A stretch of DNA of 64,000 nucleotides from Clostridiales bacterium (lineage in GTDB: Bacteria; Bacillota; Clostridia; Oscillospirales; Oscillospiraceae), in NCBI GenBank assembly GCA_902362775.1, contig CABIXV010000003.1, positions 1 through 64,000 on the forward strand, written 5' to 3'. How positions within the stretch are numbered: position 1 is the first letter of the stretch; each line of letters opens with the position of its first letter. The position numbers and the translations under genes were made by a program. The notes below the pieces were generated by a model. That model did not search any database and was not told the origin of the DNA. It saw nothing but the letters and a program-made list of their open reading frames with translations. Of this stretch, positions 24,457 through 33,377 are shown one piece after another.

Positions 24457-25094
24457 GCGAACGGCTGCGAATCGCAATCACAAAGGGGCGGCTTCTGGAC
24501 CAGTCTGTGGAACTGTTTGAACGGGTCGGGCTGGATTGCGGACCCATCCGGGACCCGGGCCGCCGGCTTATCCACTCGCTGCCTAACTATCCACTGGATG
24601 CCGTGCTGGCCAAGGCTCCAGACGTTATTACCTATGTGGAGCATGGGGTATGCGATCTGGGCATCGTGGGAAAGGATACCATTCTGGAGAAGGGCGGCAG
24701 CTTTTATGAGGTCCTGGACCTGGGCTTTGGACGGTGCCGCTTTGCTTTGGCAGTGAAGTCAGGCAGCGATTTTTATGGGACGTATAAGACCCGCCGGGTG
24801 GCCTCCAAATATCCTGAGGTGACACGGGCCTTTTTTGAGAAGAAAGGGATGGATGTAGATATCATCAAGATTGAGGGCAGTGTGGAGCTGGCCCCGCTCC
24901 TGGACCTAACTGACGCCATCGTGGACATCGTGGAGACCGGGGCTACCTTAAAGGCAAACGGCCTGGAGCCCATTGAGACAGTGGCTGATGTATCCGCCCG
25001 CCTTATCATCAACACGGCCAGTATGAAGCTCTATAAGGGTCAGATCAACGATTTGATTGCCAAATGTGAGACTGGATTGGAGAAAGAGCTATGA
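24453..25094 (+). CDS. hisG: ATP phosphoribosyltransferase, short form
   Basis: A 213-residue catalytic subunit of the first histidine step, joining PRPP and ATP to make phosphoribosyl-ATP. Seen: LRIAITKGRLLDQSVELF at the N-terminus and the PRPP-binding loop DIVETGATLKANGLEPI (about residues 153-169). It lacks the C-terminal ACT-like regulatory domain, as expected when HisZ is present, and hisZ is directly upstream. The gene overlaps hisZ and hisD by 4 bases at each end. Confidence 0.96.
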   Translation: MSERLRIAITKGRLLDQSVELFERVGLDCGPIRDPGRRLIHSLPNYPLDAVLAKAPDVITYVEHGVCDLGIVGKDTILEKGGSFYEVLDLGFGRCRFALAVKSGSDFYGTYKTRRVASKYPEVTRAFFEKKGMDVDIIKIEGSVELAPLLDLTDAIVDIVETGATLKANGLEPIETVADVSARLIINTASMKLYKGQINDLIAKCETGLEKEL

Positions 25095-26392
25095 TTACTA
25101 TTATCGAAGCGGATGGACGGCGAGAGCGTGAGCAGTTGGAGGCCATGCGGGCCCGGGCTGCCCAAAAGAACAAAGCGATAGAACTGGCTGTCTCCTCCAT
25201 TATGGAGAATGTAAAGGAAGAAGGCCTGCCGGCAGTAGAGCGATATACCAGGGAGTTTGACCACCGGATGCCCTATGAGGTACCTAATGAGAGGCTGGAA
25301 CAGGCCTATCAGAGCTGCCCGCCGGAGTTGATATCTGCCCTGGAACATGCGGCGGACAATATCCGTGACTATAATCAGCGATTATTGACCAAAACAGTGG
25401 AGTGGACCTCTCCGGACGGTGGGACTGTTGGGAGGATCGTCCGGGGACTGACCAGGGTTGGAATCTATGTTCCCGGTGGAACAGCCGCCTACCCCAGCTC
25501 CGTACTGATGAACGCCATTCCCGCCAAGGTGGCTGGTGTGGAGGAGATTATTATGGTGACTCCTCCTACAGATAATCTGAATGACGGCGTTCTGGCTGCT
25601 GCCAAGATTGCCGGAGTGGACCGGGTTATCGCTGTGGGTGGGGCCCAGGCTGTGGCCGCTTTGACCTATGGCGCCGGCTTTATTCCCAAGGTGGATAAAC
25701 TGGTGGGCCCTGGCAATGCCTTTGTCGCCGCGGCAAAGCGGATGGCCTATGGTACGCTGGATATCGATATGGTGGCCGGCCCCTCTGAGGTGTTGATTAT
25801 TGCTGACGGTTCTGCCGATGGGAAATATGTGGCGGCGGACTTGCTAAGTCAGGCGGAACATGATAAACTAGCATCCGCGGTACTGTTGACGGACAGCATG
25901 GAGTTAGCTCGAAGCGTGGACCGAGAGATCATCCGCCAGACCGGCTATCTGGAGCGGTCTGAGATCATGGAGGCGTCTCTGCGGGATTTCGGCTGCGCCA
26001 TCGTCTGCCCGAATCTGGACTGGTGTGTGGAGCTGGCCAATGAAATCGCGCCGGAGCACCTGGAGATCATGACCTGCCAGCCACGGGAGCTGCTGCCCCG
26101 CGTCAAAAACGCTGGAGCCGTATTCCTGGGGGCCTACAGTCCGGAGCCCCTGGGTGATTATCTGGCGGGACCTGACCATGTGCTTCCTACCAGTGGGACG
26201 GCCAGGTTCTTCTCCCCACTGAGCGTTGACAGCTTTTTGAAAACAATGAGTGTTATTCAGTTTGACCGGTCCAGTCTGGCACCTATTTCTTCTGAGATCA
26301 TGACGTTGGCCCAGACAGAAAAGCTTACCGCCCATGCCAACTCGATCCGTGTGAGGTTTGAGGAAGGGGAGCCTGAGATTAGGCGGGGGTAA
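25091..26392 (+). CDS. hisD: Histidinol dehydrogenase
   Basis: A 433-residue zinc enzyme that oxidises histidinol to histidine in two NAD-dependent steps, the end of the pathway. Seen: the signature region VDKLVGPGNAFVAAAKRMAYG, the IDMVAGPSEVLIIAD segment, LLSQAEHD with zinc ligands, and EHLEIM with the catalytic Glu-His. Length is typical. It starts inside the hisG stop (ATGA). A 112-base untranslated gap follows before hisB. It contains a small hairpin, CGGGAC-AAA-GTCCCG (about 26450-26465), and no recognised regulator. Confidence 0.97.
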   Translation: MITIIEADGRREREQLEAMRARAAQKNKAIELAVSSIMENVKEEGLPAVERYTREFDHRMPYEVPNERLEQAYQSCPPELISALEHAADNIRDYNQRLLTKTVEWTSPDGGTVGRIVRGLTRVGIYVPGGTAAYPSSVLMNAIPAKVAGVEEIIMVTPPTDNLNDGVLAAAKIAGVDRVIAVGGAQAVAALTYGAGFIPKVDKLVGPGNAFVAAAKRMAYGTLDIDMVAGPSEVLIIADGSADGKYVAADLLSQAEHDKLASAVLLTDSMELARSVDREIIRQTGYLERSEIMEASLRDFGCAIVCPNLDWCVELANEIAPEHLEIMTCQPRELLPRVKNAGAVFLGAYSPEPLGDYLAGPDHVLPTSGTARFFSPLSVDSFLKTMSVIQFDRSSLAPISSEIMTLAQTEKLTAHANSIRVRFEEGEPEIRRG

Positions 26393-26504
26393 AACCGCGG
26401 TGGATAGACATCCGCTACTACACTTAATCTTCTTGACTAAAAAACTGCCGGGACAAAGTCCCGAGAAGCGAATCAGAATAGAACATAGAGGGAGGGGTCG
26501 TGCT

Positions 26505-27080
26505 GTGCGGACGGCTGAAATTTCCCGTGTGACAAAGGAGACAAATATACAGGTCAAGTTGACCTTAGAAGGCGGAAAAATTGAAATAAAAACAAGAATC
26601 GGCTTTTTTGATCATATGCTCACCGCCCTGGCCTTCTATGCCGGCTGGGGTTTGGAACTGGAGGTAGAGGGCGACCTTCATGTGGATGGACACCACACGG
26701 TAGAGGACACGGGGATCGTCTTGGGCCAGGCACTGAAGCAGACGCTTGGGGAGAAGACGGGCATCCGGCGCTTTGGCTCTGCCTTTGTGCCCATGGATGA
26801 GGCCCTGTGCTTTACTGCCCTGGATTTTTCTAACCGGCCCTTCCTGGTTTTTGACGCGGAGATGCCCCAGGGGATGATCGGTGGCTACGACTCCTGTTTG
26901 ACGGTCGAGTTTATGCGTGCCTTAGCGATGAACGGTGGGCTGACACTGCACCAGAAGTGCCATTACGGGTCCAATGCCCACCATATCACAGAAGGGCTGT
27001 TCAAGTCCTTGGGACTGGCCGTCAAAGAGGCCATCAGAGTGGAAGGGGATCAGGTGGTGTCCACTAAGGGGCTGCTGTAA
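26505..27080 (+). CDS. hisB: Imidazoleglycerol-phosphate dehydratase
   Basis: A 191-residue monofunctional IGPD, which dehydrates imidazole glycerol phosphate to imidazole acetol phosphate. Seen: the family's metal-binding motifs FFDHML, DGHHTVEDTGIVLGQAL, and the second-half repeat HQKCHYGSNAHHITEGLFKSL. The GTG at 26505 was chosen because GGAGG lies ~9 bases upstream and the protein then matches the family N-terminus. A frame open back to 26358 overlaps hisD and adds a non-homologous, basic extension. The histidinol-phosphatase domain found in some HisB proteins is absent. Confidence 0.95.
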   Translation: MRTAEISRVTKETNIQVKLTLEGGKIEIKTRIGFFDHMLTALAFYAGWGLELEVEGDLHVDGHHTVEDTGIVLGQALKQTLGEKTGIRRFGSAFVPMDEALCFTALDFSNRPFLVFDAEMPQGMIGGYDSCLTVEFMRALAMNGGLTLHQKCHYGSNAHHITEGLFKSLGLAVKEAIRVEGDQVVSTKGLL

Positions 27081-27099
27081 GCCGGGAGAGAGACTAGTT

Positions 27100-27708
27100 A
27101 TGAGCTATATCGCTGTTGTAGATTATGGTGTAGGCAACCTGAAAAGCGTATCCAACGCCTTTGCCTATCTGGGAATAGAAACGAAAATTACCGGAGACCC
27201 GGACGAGTTGGAGCTGGCTCAGGCCATCGTCCTGCCTGGAGTGGGTGCCTTTCCGGATGCGGCAGACAAACTAAGGGCCACAGGCTTGGATCAGTCTGTG
27301 GTGAAACAGGGCCGTAAAAAGCCTGTGCTGGGGATCTGCCTTGGAATGCAGCTGCTGTTGGACAGGGGAGAGGAGGTCAGACCCTGCCCAGGTCTGGGTG
27401 TCATCAAAGGAGTGTGTGCCAGAATCCCCACGGAAGAAAAACTGCCCCATATCGGCTGGAACAGCCTGACATTTCCTAATCGATCCCCGTTGTTTGAAGG
27501 GGTAGATGAGGGCAGCTATGTATATTTTGTCCATTCCTTCTCCGCACAGCACACAGATCCAGACCAGGTTAGTGCTGTGTCCCAATATGGGGTCCCTGTG
27601 ATTGCCGCCGTCCAAAACGGGAACTTTTTTGGCTGTCAGTTCCACCCGGAAAAGAGCGGAGAGACCGGGCTGGCTATCCTACAAAATTTTGCGGGTTTAA
27701 CCCGCTGA
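27100..27708 (+). CDS. hisH: Imidazole glycerol phosphate synthase glutaminase subunit
   Basis: A 202-residue class I glutamine amidotransferase that supplies ammonia to HisF. The catalytic triad is visible: Cys80 in GICLGMQLL, His182 and Glu184 in QFHPEKSG. Length is typical. The ATG at 27100 has a GGGAG-type site, and the frame upstream runs into hisB and is not used. Its partner hisF lies 3.4 kb downstream, beyond an LTA-synthase-like gene, hisA and a P-loop gene. Both subunits are therefore still in one transcription unit but not adjacent, as they often are. Confidence 0.96.
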   Translation: MSYIAVVDYGVGNLKSVSNAFAYLGIETKITGDPDELELAQAIVLPGVGAFPDAADKLRATGLDQSVVKQGRKKPVLGICLGMQLLLDRGEEVRPCPGLGVIKGVCARIPTEEKLPHIGWNSLTFPNRSPLFEGVDEGSYVYFVHSFSAQHTDPDQVSAVSQYGVPVIAAVQNGNFFGCQFHPEKSGETGLAILQNFAGLTR

Positions 27709-27738
27709 ACCTATTGAATTTCCAGGGGGTAATTTCCC

Positions 27739-29853
27739 ATGTCCCGTCCTTACAGTGGTAAACGCATTTATCAGGAGCGCCGGTCTAGCCGAACAGGGTC
27801 CGGCTCTGGGCAGACTTTGGGGCGAGTGATGTTCTTTCCCCTCCAGATCCTCTATTTGGAGCTGGTGCTTCATATTTATATGGGCAATTATTTAGGGTAC
27901 TTGCCTATTTATCTGGTGTTCAGCCTGGCGGGAGGCCTTTTTGTGGCCGCATTTACCCTGCCGTTCTCTCGGCTGGCCAACTGTATTATCACCAAAGTGC
28001 TGGCGTTCCTGTTTTCTCTGATTTATGTGGTGGAGATTATCGCAAAAAAGATTTTGACCACTTATTATGGGTTCAGCGCGGTGAAAATGGCGGCGGGAAA
28101 TCGGCTCATTGACTACGCCGACGTGATCGTATCTACCCTAGTGCGCTCCATTCCCATCATTTTGCTGCTTTTCCTTCCGGCGATTTTGATTATCGCCTTT
28201 GGGGGGCGCCTACTGGGCTTTGGACGATTTGATATCCGTTTTTCCGGGGTAGTGTTGGCCGGGGCGGTAATTTTTCATCTGCTTGGCCTGGGTGTGGTCC
28301 ATCTGCCCTGGAAGGGGGATCTGACTCCGAAGCAGCTGTACCGCATGGACACCAATATGGATGACCAAGTAGAGCAGCTCGGTATGTTGACATCGCTGAG
28401 ACTGGATGTGAAGCACCTCTTTTTCCCGGCGGACAACACATTAGACGCGGACTTTAGTGGTCTGGGCGACTTGGGAGGCAGTTCCTCCTCGGAAGAGGGC
28501 GGCTCCTCCCAGAATCTAGAGGACCCGGAGCCGGTCATCGACACATCACCCAACGTGATGGATGTGGACCTGTCCCAAATTGCGGAAACGGCTACGAATC
28601 AGGACATCCAGTGGTTAGCCAACTATTTCAACAGCGTGACTCCCACCAGAAAGAATGAATATACCGGGATGTTCGAGGGCTATAACGTGATTTTCCTGAC
28701 ACTGGAAGGTTTCTCTGGCTACGCTATTGACCCGGAGCTGACCCCTACACTCTATAAGCTGACCCACGAGGGCTTTGTATTCAACAACTTCTATACCGCC
28801 CTCCATTTTACTAGCACCTCCGGCGGCGAGTGTCAGAACTTGCTAGGACTATACCCGAAAAACGGGAATCCGGCCACCCTGCCCCGGACCGGGGACCTGG
28901 GGACCAACCTGTACTTCTCCCTGGCCCAGCAGTTGGGACGGGAGGGATACCTGGTCCAGGGCTATCACCCCAACTCCAATATGTATAACCGGGAGAAGTC
29001 TCATCCTAACCTGGGCTACGATTGGCGACAGTTCGGCATGGGCTTTGACAATTTGGAGCTGTCCGAAAGCGGCAAGCTGCTGTGGCCCCAGCGGGACAAG
29101 TATATGATCCAAGCCAGCATCGACAACTATCTCAATAGCGAGGCGCCCTTCCATGTGTACTATCTGACCATCAGCGGCCACATGCCATACTCCAACAACC
29201 GTGTGGCCAATCAGTACAGAGATCTTGTGGACCCGTTGCCTTACAGCGATACCACCAAGAACTATGTGGCCACCGTGATTGAAGTGGATCGGGCTTTGGA
29301 GTATCTCGTCCAGCGGCTGGAGGAGGCGGGCAAGCTGGACTCTACCTTGATTGTTGCTGCCCCCGACCATATCCCTTACTTCGATGTAGCGACACTGGAG
29401 GAGCTGGCGGGTGAATCCTTTGGAAGCTCAGAGGACCTGGAGTATCTGAAGGAGGGCAACATCAATTTTGACGTATACAGAAATTCCCTGATCCTGTGGT
29501 CGGCCAGCATGGAGGAGCCTGTAGAGGTAGATAAGGTGTGCTGCCAGGTGGATATCCTGCCTACGGTGTCCAATCTTCTGGGGCTGGAGTACGACTCACG
29601 GATGCTGGACGGAAGCGATATTCTGTCAGACAACGAGGGATTGGTGGTCTTTTCCTCCAAGTGCTGGAGGTCAGATCGGGGGTTCTATGACCGCTATACC
29701 AGTACCTTTACCCCGGCTGCGGGAGTCTCCATGACCGCAGAGGAACAGGAGGACTATGTGTCCGCCATGAAGAAGCTAGTACAATATAAGCTGGACAGCA
29801 CAGCGTTGGTCATAGAGAATGATTTTTACGGCTATGTGTTTGGGAATGGCTAA
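27739..29853 (+). CDS. LTA synthase-like membrane sulfatase-fold protein
   Basis: A 704-residue protein with about five N-terminal membrane helices (residues ~30-195), a Ser/Gly/acidic linker (~240-275), and an extracellular alkaline-phosphatase/sulfatase-fold domain (~310-660). Seen: metal/catalytic residues as in LtaS, Glu323 in TLEGFSG, candidate nucleophile Thr360 in TSTSGGE, SGHMPYS, and APDHIPYF near residue 540. Family knowledge: such enzymes transfer glycerol phosphate from phosphatidylglycerol to lipoteichoic acid or related polymers. It sits between hisH and hisA with no functional link to histidine, which is unusual. GC content and codon use look like its neighbours. Confidence 0.88.
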   Translation: MSRPYSGKRIYQERRSSRTGSGSGQTLGRVMFFPLQILYLELVLHIYMGNYLGYLPIYLVFSLAGGLFVAAFTLPFSRLANCIITKVLAFLFSLIYVVEIIAKKILTTYYGFSAVKMAAGNRLIDYADVIVSTLVRSIPIILLLFLPAILIIAFGGRLLGFGRFDIRFSGVVLAGAVIFHLLGLGVVHLPWKGDLTPKQLYRMDTNMDDQVEQLGMLTSLRLDVKHLFFPADNTLDADFSGLGDLGGSSSSEEGGSSQNLEDPEPVIDTSPNVMDVDLSQIAETATNQDIQWLANYFNSVTPTRKNEYTGMFEGYNVIFLTLEGFSGYAIDPELTPTLYKLTHEGFVFNNFYTALHFTSTSGGECQNLLGLYPKNGNPATLPRTGDLGTNLYFSLAQQLGREGYLVQGYHPNSNMYNREKSHPNLGYDWRQFGMGFDNLELSESGKLLWPQRDKYMIQASIDNYLNSEAPFHVYYLTISGHMPYSNNRVANQYRDLVDPLPYSDTTKNYVATVIEVDRALEYLVQRLEEAGKLDSTLIVAAPDHIPYFDVATLEELAGESFGSSEDLEYLKEGNINFDVYRNSLILWSASMEEPVEVDKVCCQVDILPTVSNLLGLEYDSRMLDGSDILSDNEGLVVFSSKCWRSDRGFYDRYTSTFTPAAGVSMTAEEQEDYVSAMKKLVQYKLDSTALVIENDFYGYVFGNG

Positions 29854-29863
29854 ATAAGCTGGG

Positions 29864-29891
29864 GCGGGACCAGTGGCCCCGTCCCGCTTTT
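29864..29891 (+). terminator. Weak intrinsic terminator inside his operon
   Basis: GCGGGAC (29864-29870) and GTCCCGC (29881-29887) form a stem followed by TTTTAT, just after the LTA-synthase-like gene and before hisA. With a short T-tract it probably reduces rather than stops transcription into hisA-hisE. Confidence 0.5.
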
Positions 29892-29917
29892 ATCTGAATC
29901 AAAGGAGGAGCGGTCCT

Positions 29918-30637
29918 ATGCAGATACTTCCCGCCATCGATTTGAAAGACAGAAAGGTTGTCCGACTCTACAAGGGGGATTTTGATACAGTCCACCAGGT
30001 GGCAAGAGATCCGGTGGAGACGGCACGGGCCTTTTTGCGCGCTGGAACTCGCTGGGTCCATATTGTGGATTTGGATGGAGCCAGAGATGGAACCAGAAAA
30101 AATGGAGAGATCGTCCAAGCGGTGTCAGATGTGGGGCTTCATGTCGAACTGGGCGGGGGAATCCGCTCTATGTCGGATCTGGAGGAGGTCTTTGACCTGG
30201 GCGTATCTCGGGCCGTCATCGGTTCCGCCGCTGTCACCCATCCCCAACTGGTATCCGACGCTGTGAAACGATGGGGAGATAAGATCGCGGTGGGCGTCGA
30301 TACCAAAGACGGACGGGTCAAGACCGCCGGCTGGGTAGAGGACTCTGGCCTGGATTACCTGGAATTTGCGCGGTCCATGGAGAAGCTCGGTGTAAGGACG
30401 ATCATCTTTACAGATATTGAGACAGATGGGACTCTGTCCGGCCCCAACTTTGGAAGACTGGAGGAGCTGCAGAGGACCGTCGGTTGCCATATCGTGGCCT
30501 CCGGCGGCGTATCGAATAACGGAGATATCCGTGTACTAGCCGCCATGGGACTGTACGGCGCTATCATTGGCAAGGCGTACTACGCCGGAACGATTGATCT
30601 GGCGCGGGCGGTGGCGGACGGAGGCACACAGGAATGA
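29918..30637 (+). CDS. hisA: ProFAR isomerase
   Basis: A 239-residue TIM-barrel enzyme that isomerises ProFAR to PRFAR. Seen: catalytic Asp in LPAIDLKDRKVVRL (residue 8), the phosphate-binding ELGGGIRSMSDLE, the second catalytic Asp in VGVDTKDGRVKTAGW, and the C-terminal ASGGVSNNGDI phosphate loop. The ATG at 29918 follows AAAGGAGGAG. The frame open to 29873 crosses the terminator-like hairpin and is not used. The stop overlaps the next gene by 4 bases. The protein is fused to nothing else, unlike the HisIE fusions common elsewhere. Confidence 0.96.
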   Translation: MQILPAIDLKDRKVVRLYKGDFDTVHQVARDPVETARAFLRAGTRWVHIVDLDGARDGTRKNGEIVQAVSDVGLHVELGGGIRSMSDLEEVFDLGVSRAVIGSAAVTHPQLVSDAVKRWGDKIAVGVDTKDGRVKTAGWVEDSGLDYLEFARSMEKLGVRTIIFTDIETDGTLSGPNFGRLEELQRTVGCHIVASGGVSNNGDIRVLAAMGLYGAIIGKAYYAGTIDLARAVADGGTQE

Positions 30638-31134
30638 AGATTGCGGTCCTGGGATACAGCGGGGCCGGAAAGTCCACGTTATCCCGGGAGTTGGGGAAGC
30701 GGTACGGCTGTCCTGTCCTTCATCTGGACCAGGTGCAGTTTGAGGCTGGATGGATAGAACGGGACAGGGGAGAAGCCCTGTCCCAGGTGGAACAGTTTAT
30801 GTCCCAAGAGAGCTGGGTTATAGATGGAAATTATAGTGCCTTTCTCCAAGAACGAAGACTGGAAGAGGCGGACTGTGTTATAATCCTACTTTTGAACCGC
30901 TTTTCCTGTCTGGTAAGGTCGGTCAAAAGATATGTTATCTACCACGGCCGTACTCGGGAGGATATGGCGGAAGGTTGCCTGGAAAAGTTGGACCCGGAAT
31001 TCCTTGCCTGGCTGCTGTGGAAGGGGCGGAACCGAGCTTTTTATAGAGCGGTTGCCTTGCGGTATCCCCACAAGACGGTGGTTCTGAACGACCAGAGGGC
31101 CATCAATCGATTTTTGGAGGGACTGTCATGTTAG
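30634..31134 (+). CDS. P-loop kinase-like protein in his operon
   Basis: A 166-residue P-loop NTPase resembling the family annotated as topology modulation / adenylate-kinase-like proteins (FlaR type). Seen: Walker [10 protein letters not shown] at residues 8-16, [11 protein letters not shown], a WVIDGNY motif near residue 67 where nucleotide kinases of this group have the substrate region, and a basic lid-like helix [16 protein letters not shown]. The substrate is unknown. It overlaps hisA by 4 and hisF by 7 bases, so it is translated with them. No role in histidine synthesis is known for the family; a nucleotide or small-molecule kinase is the cautious reading. Confidence 0.85.
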   Translation: MKIAVLGYSGAGKSTLSRELGKRYGCPVLHLDQVQFEAGWIERDRGEALSQVEQFMSQESWVIDGNYSAFLQERRLEEADCVIILLLNRFSCLVRSVKRYVIYHGRTREDMAEGCLEKLDPEFLAWLLWKGRNRAFYRAVALRYPHKTVVLNDQRAINRFLEGLSC

Positions 31135-31883
31135 CCAAACGAATCATTCCCTGCCTCGATGTCAGTGACGGACGGGTGGTGAAGGGAGTCAACTTTGTCA
31201 ACATCCGGGACGCGGGCGATCCGGTGGCGCTGGCCAAATTTTACTCGGATCAGGGGGCGGACGAGATCGTCTTTTTGGACATCACTGCCACCAGCGACAA
31301 AAGGGATACGGTGGCTGATGTGGTGGAGCGCACAGCCAGCCAGGTCTTTGTTCCGCTGACCGTTGGCGGCGGGATCCGCACGCTGGAGGATTTTCAGCGT
31401 CTGCTCCGGGCGGGAGCGGATAAGATATCTGTGAATTCGGCTGCGGTTCAGGACCCGACTCTGATCTCCAGAGCCGCGGAACGCTTTGGCTCCCAATGTG
31501 TCGTTTTGGCCATCGATGCCCGCAAGCGGACCGACGGCACCTTTGAGGTGGTCACCGCCGGAGGCCGGACTCCGACTGGCCTGGACGCTGTGGAGTGGGC
31601 TCAACAGGGGGAAGCTCTGGGCGCGGGGGAGATCCTCCTTACATCCATGGATGCGGACGGCACCAAGGCCGGCTTTGACCTGGAAATGACCCGTGCGGTC
31701 ACTCAGGCGGTATCGATCCCGGTGATCGCCTCCGGCGGCTGCGGCACTCTGGAGCATTTTGCTCAGGTTTTCCAGGAAACAGGCTGCGATGCGGCCCTGG
31801 CGGCTTCCCTGTTTCATTTTGGCGAGCTGACGGTGCCCCAGGTCAAGGATTTTCTCCGGGGCAAGAATATCCCGGTGAGGTGA
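31128..31883 (+). CDS. hisF: Imidazole glycerol phosphate synthase cyclase subunit
   Basis: A 251-residue TIM-barrel that uses HisH-derived ammonia to convert PRFAR into imidazole glycerol phosphate and AICAR. Seen: catalytic Asp11 in [27 protein letters not shown], the second catalytic Asp in [10 protein letters not shown], and [12 protein letters not shown]. Length is typical. Its start lies within the end of the preceding P-loop gene. AICAR links the pathway to purine synthesis. Confidence 0.97.
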   Translation: MLAKRIIPCLDVSDGRVVKGVNFVNIRDAGDPVALAKFYSDQGADEIVFLDITATSDKRDTVADVVERTASQVFVPLTVGGGIRTLEDFQRLLRAGADKISVNSAAVQDPTLISRAAERFGSQCVVLAIDARKRTDGTFEVVTAGGRTPTGLDAVEWAQQGEALGAGEILLTSMDADGTKAGFDLEMTRAVTQAVSIPVIASGGCGTLEHFAQVFQETGCDAALAASLFHFGELTVPQVKDFLRGKNIPVR

Positions 31884-31888
31884 TGGAT

Positions 31889-32209
31889 ATGTTTGATTTA
31901 GACCTCCTTTTTCAAAAGTCAGAGCTGATTCCGGTGATTATTCAGCATGTGGACACCAAGGATGTCCTGATGCTGGGTTTCACGAATAGAAAAGCGGTGG
32001 AGCTGACACTGGAAACGGGGACGGCTTGGTTCTGGAGCCGAAGCCGGCAGGAGCTCTGGAACAAGGGGAGCACTTCCGGCAACTTTCTCCATGTGAAGCG
32101 CATTATGACAGACTGTGACACCGATACCCTGCTTTACCTGTGCATTCCAGATGGACCTACCTGCCACACCGGAGCACACAGTTGCTTTTTCCGGGAAATC
32201 GAGATATAA
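31889..32209 (+). CDS. hisI: Phosphoribosyl-AMP cyclohydrolase
   Basis: A 106-residue zinc/magnesium enzyme that opens the adenine ring of phosphoribosyl-AMP. Seen: the metal motif DCDTDTLLY and the Cys-containing GPTCHTGAHSCFF, plus the family's TGTAWFWSRSRQELWNKG. It is a stand-alone HisI, with HisE encoded separately. Start choice: GAGGTG lies 6 bases before the ATG at 31889. An ATG at 31883 overlapping the hisF stop and a GTG at 31880 are too close to that site. Confidence 0.93.
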   Translation: MFDLDLLFQKSELIPVIIQHVDTKDVLMLGFTNRKAVELTLETGTAWFWSRSRQELWNKGSTSGNFLHVKRIMTDCDTDTLLYLCIPDGPTCHTGAHSCFFREIEI

Positions 32210-32210
32210 T
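32182..32210 (+). promoter_or_regulatory. Possible internal promoter before hisE
   Basis: TTGCTT (32182-32187) and TATAAT (32205-32210) are 17 bases apart. The -10 box overlaps the hisI stop. It could give extra transcription of hisE and the Bax-inhibitor-like gene. It may also be chance in an AT-rich spot. Confidence 0.4.
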
Positions 32211-32270
32211 AAAAACACAGTGTATCCTTTTTCAATGAGGGAAAACTGTCCTAGGATGGGAGCGATAAGG

Positions 32271-32597
32271 ATGAATGATACTTTGGCCCAGCTATACCGG
32301 GTGATAGAGAGCCGGAGAGCGCAACCGCAAGAGGGTTCTTACACCTGCTATTTGTTAGAAAAGGGCCTGGATAAGATATTGAAAAAAGTAGGGGAGGAGT
32401 GTTCGGAAACCATTATTGCCGCCAAGAACGGCAGGCAGGAGGAAACGGTGGGGGAGATTTCCGATCTTCTCTATCATCTGACTGTTATGATGGTCCAACA
32501 GGATATCCCGTTGGAGGCGGTCATGGAGGAGCTGGATCGCCGCAGCACCAAGATCGGCAACTTAAAACAATTCCATGTCAGCGATCATGAGACCTGA
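32271..32597 (+). CDS. hisE: Phosphoribosyl-ATP pyrophosphatase
   Basis: A 108-residue all-helical MazG-like enzyme that hydrolyses phosphoribosyl-ATP to phosphoribosyl-AMP, step two of the pathway. Seen: GLDKILKKVGEECSETIIAAKNG with the E-E-x2-E metal motif and EISDLLYHLTVMM with the second acidic motif. The ATG at 32271 gives the usual family length. The open frame to 32115 overlaps hisI and is not used. It is the last his gene. hisC and a histidinol phosphatase are not in the window. Confidence 0.95.
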   Translation: MNDTLAQLYRVIESRRAQPQEGSYTCYLLEKGLDKILKKVGEECSETIIAAKNGRQEETVGEISDLLYHLTVMMVQQDIPLEAVMEELDRRSTKIGNLKQFHVSDHET

Positions 32598-32611
32598 AAG
32601 GAGTGTTTCTA

Positions 32612-33328
32612 TTGAGTTTTGATCCCAATGAATTTGACCGCAGCTACGCAAGCGGTTATGTTGAGCCCCTTGGTCAGTATACAGCCAAGACCTTCCTGTG
32701 GGTGATGCTGGGCCTATTAATCACCTTTGGTACGGCGCTGGCCTGCCGGATGTCCTATTTCACCATCTATGCTTTGGTTTCTGTCCCCTATCTCCATCTG
32801 CTGGCTCTGGTGGCTACAATGATTTTATCTTTTACCATGGCTCGAAGGATCGAGCGGATGCGGGTCAGCACGGCTGTTCTGATATTCGTTCTGTTCTCCG
32901 TCCTGTTTGGTTTTACACTGTCCATCTACCTGTTTGTCTATGAGATAGAGTCAGTCATTTGGAGTTTCCTGCTCACGGGGCTTTATTTTGGCGCCCTGTC
33001 TGCCTACGGCTTTTTGACACGCAGGGACATGTCCAATTTGCGGCCGTTTCTGTTTTTTGGGCTGCTTTTCCTCATCGCCTTTGGCCTTTTATCCATGTTT
33101 ATCCCTGGACTGGTAATGTTCGACCGGGTGGCCTGCCTGTTCGGCATCGCGGTGTTCCTGGCCTATACCGCCTATGACACGCAGAAGATCAAGGCTTTCT
33201 ATCAATATTATGCCAGCTATCCCGACATGCTGGCCAAGGCGTCTATCTTCTCCGCTTTGCAGCTTTATCTGGATTTCCTGAACCTGTTTTTATATCTCCT
33301 TCGTTTCCTGGGAAATCGCAGACGGTAA
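32612..33328 (+). CDS. Bax inhibitor-1/YccA-family membrane protein
   Basis: A 238-residue protein with seven predicted membrane helices, of the Bax-inhibitor-1 (TMBIM/YetJ) family. Bacterial members behave as pH-gated calcium leak channels or interact with membrane proteases. Seen: the family's helix pattern and the C-terminal ALQLYLDFLNLFLYLLRFLG signature, with AYDTQKIK before it. The start is probably the TTG at 32612, because AAAGGAG ends 8 bases before it. A GTG at 32603 overlaps that site. It follows hisE by 14 bases and is likely co-transcribed with it. Confidence 0.9.
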   Translation: MSFDPNEFDRSYASGYVEPLGQYTAKTFLWVMLGLLITFGTALACRMSYFTIYALVSVPYLHLLALVATMILSFTMARRIERMRVSTAVLIFVLFSVLFGFTLSIYLFVYEIESVIWSFLLTGLYFGALSAYGFLTRRDMSNLRPFLFFGLLFLIAFGLLSMFIPGLVMFDRVACLFGIAVFLAYTAYDTQKIKAFYQYYASYPDMLAKASIFSALQLYLDFLNLFLYLLRFLGNRRR

Positions 33329-33370
33329 AAAAAGCTCCCCGGTGCTAAATTAGCACTGGGGAGCTTTTTG
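33328..33370. terminator. Bidirectional terminator
   Basis: AAAAGCTCCCC-GGTGCTAA and the matching TTAGCACT-GGGGAGCTTTTT form a near-perfect stem with A and T tracts at its ends. It separates the his operon end from the convergent nitroreductase. Confidence 0.92.
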
Positions 33371-33377
33371 TCTCAAT

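Noticed and set aside
26385..26504. T-box-like ACCGCGGTGG sequence between hisD and hisB
   Set aside because: Only a few bases match the T-box motif, it is inside the operon, and no specifier stem or following terminator with a T-tract was seen.
26358..26504. N-terminal extension of hisB
   Set aside because: Overlaps hisD and gives a basic tail foreign to IGPD proteins; the GTG at 26505 has GGAGG upstream.
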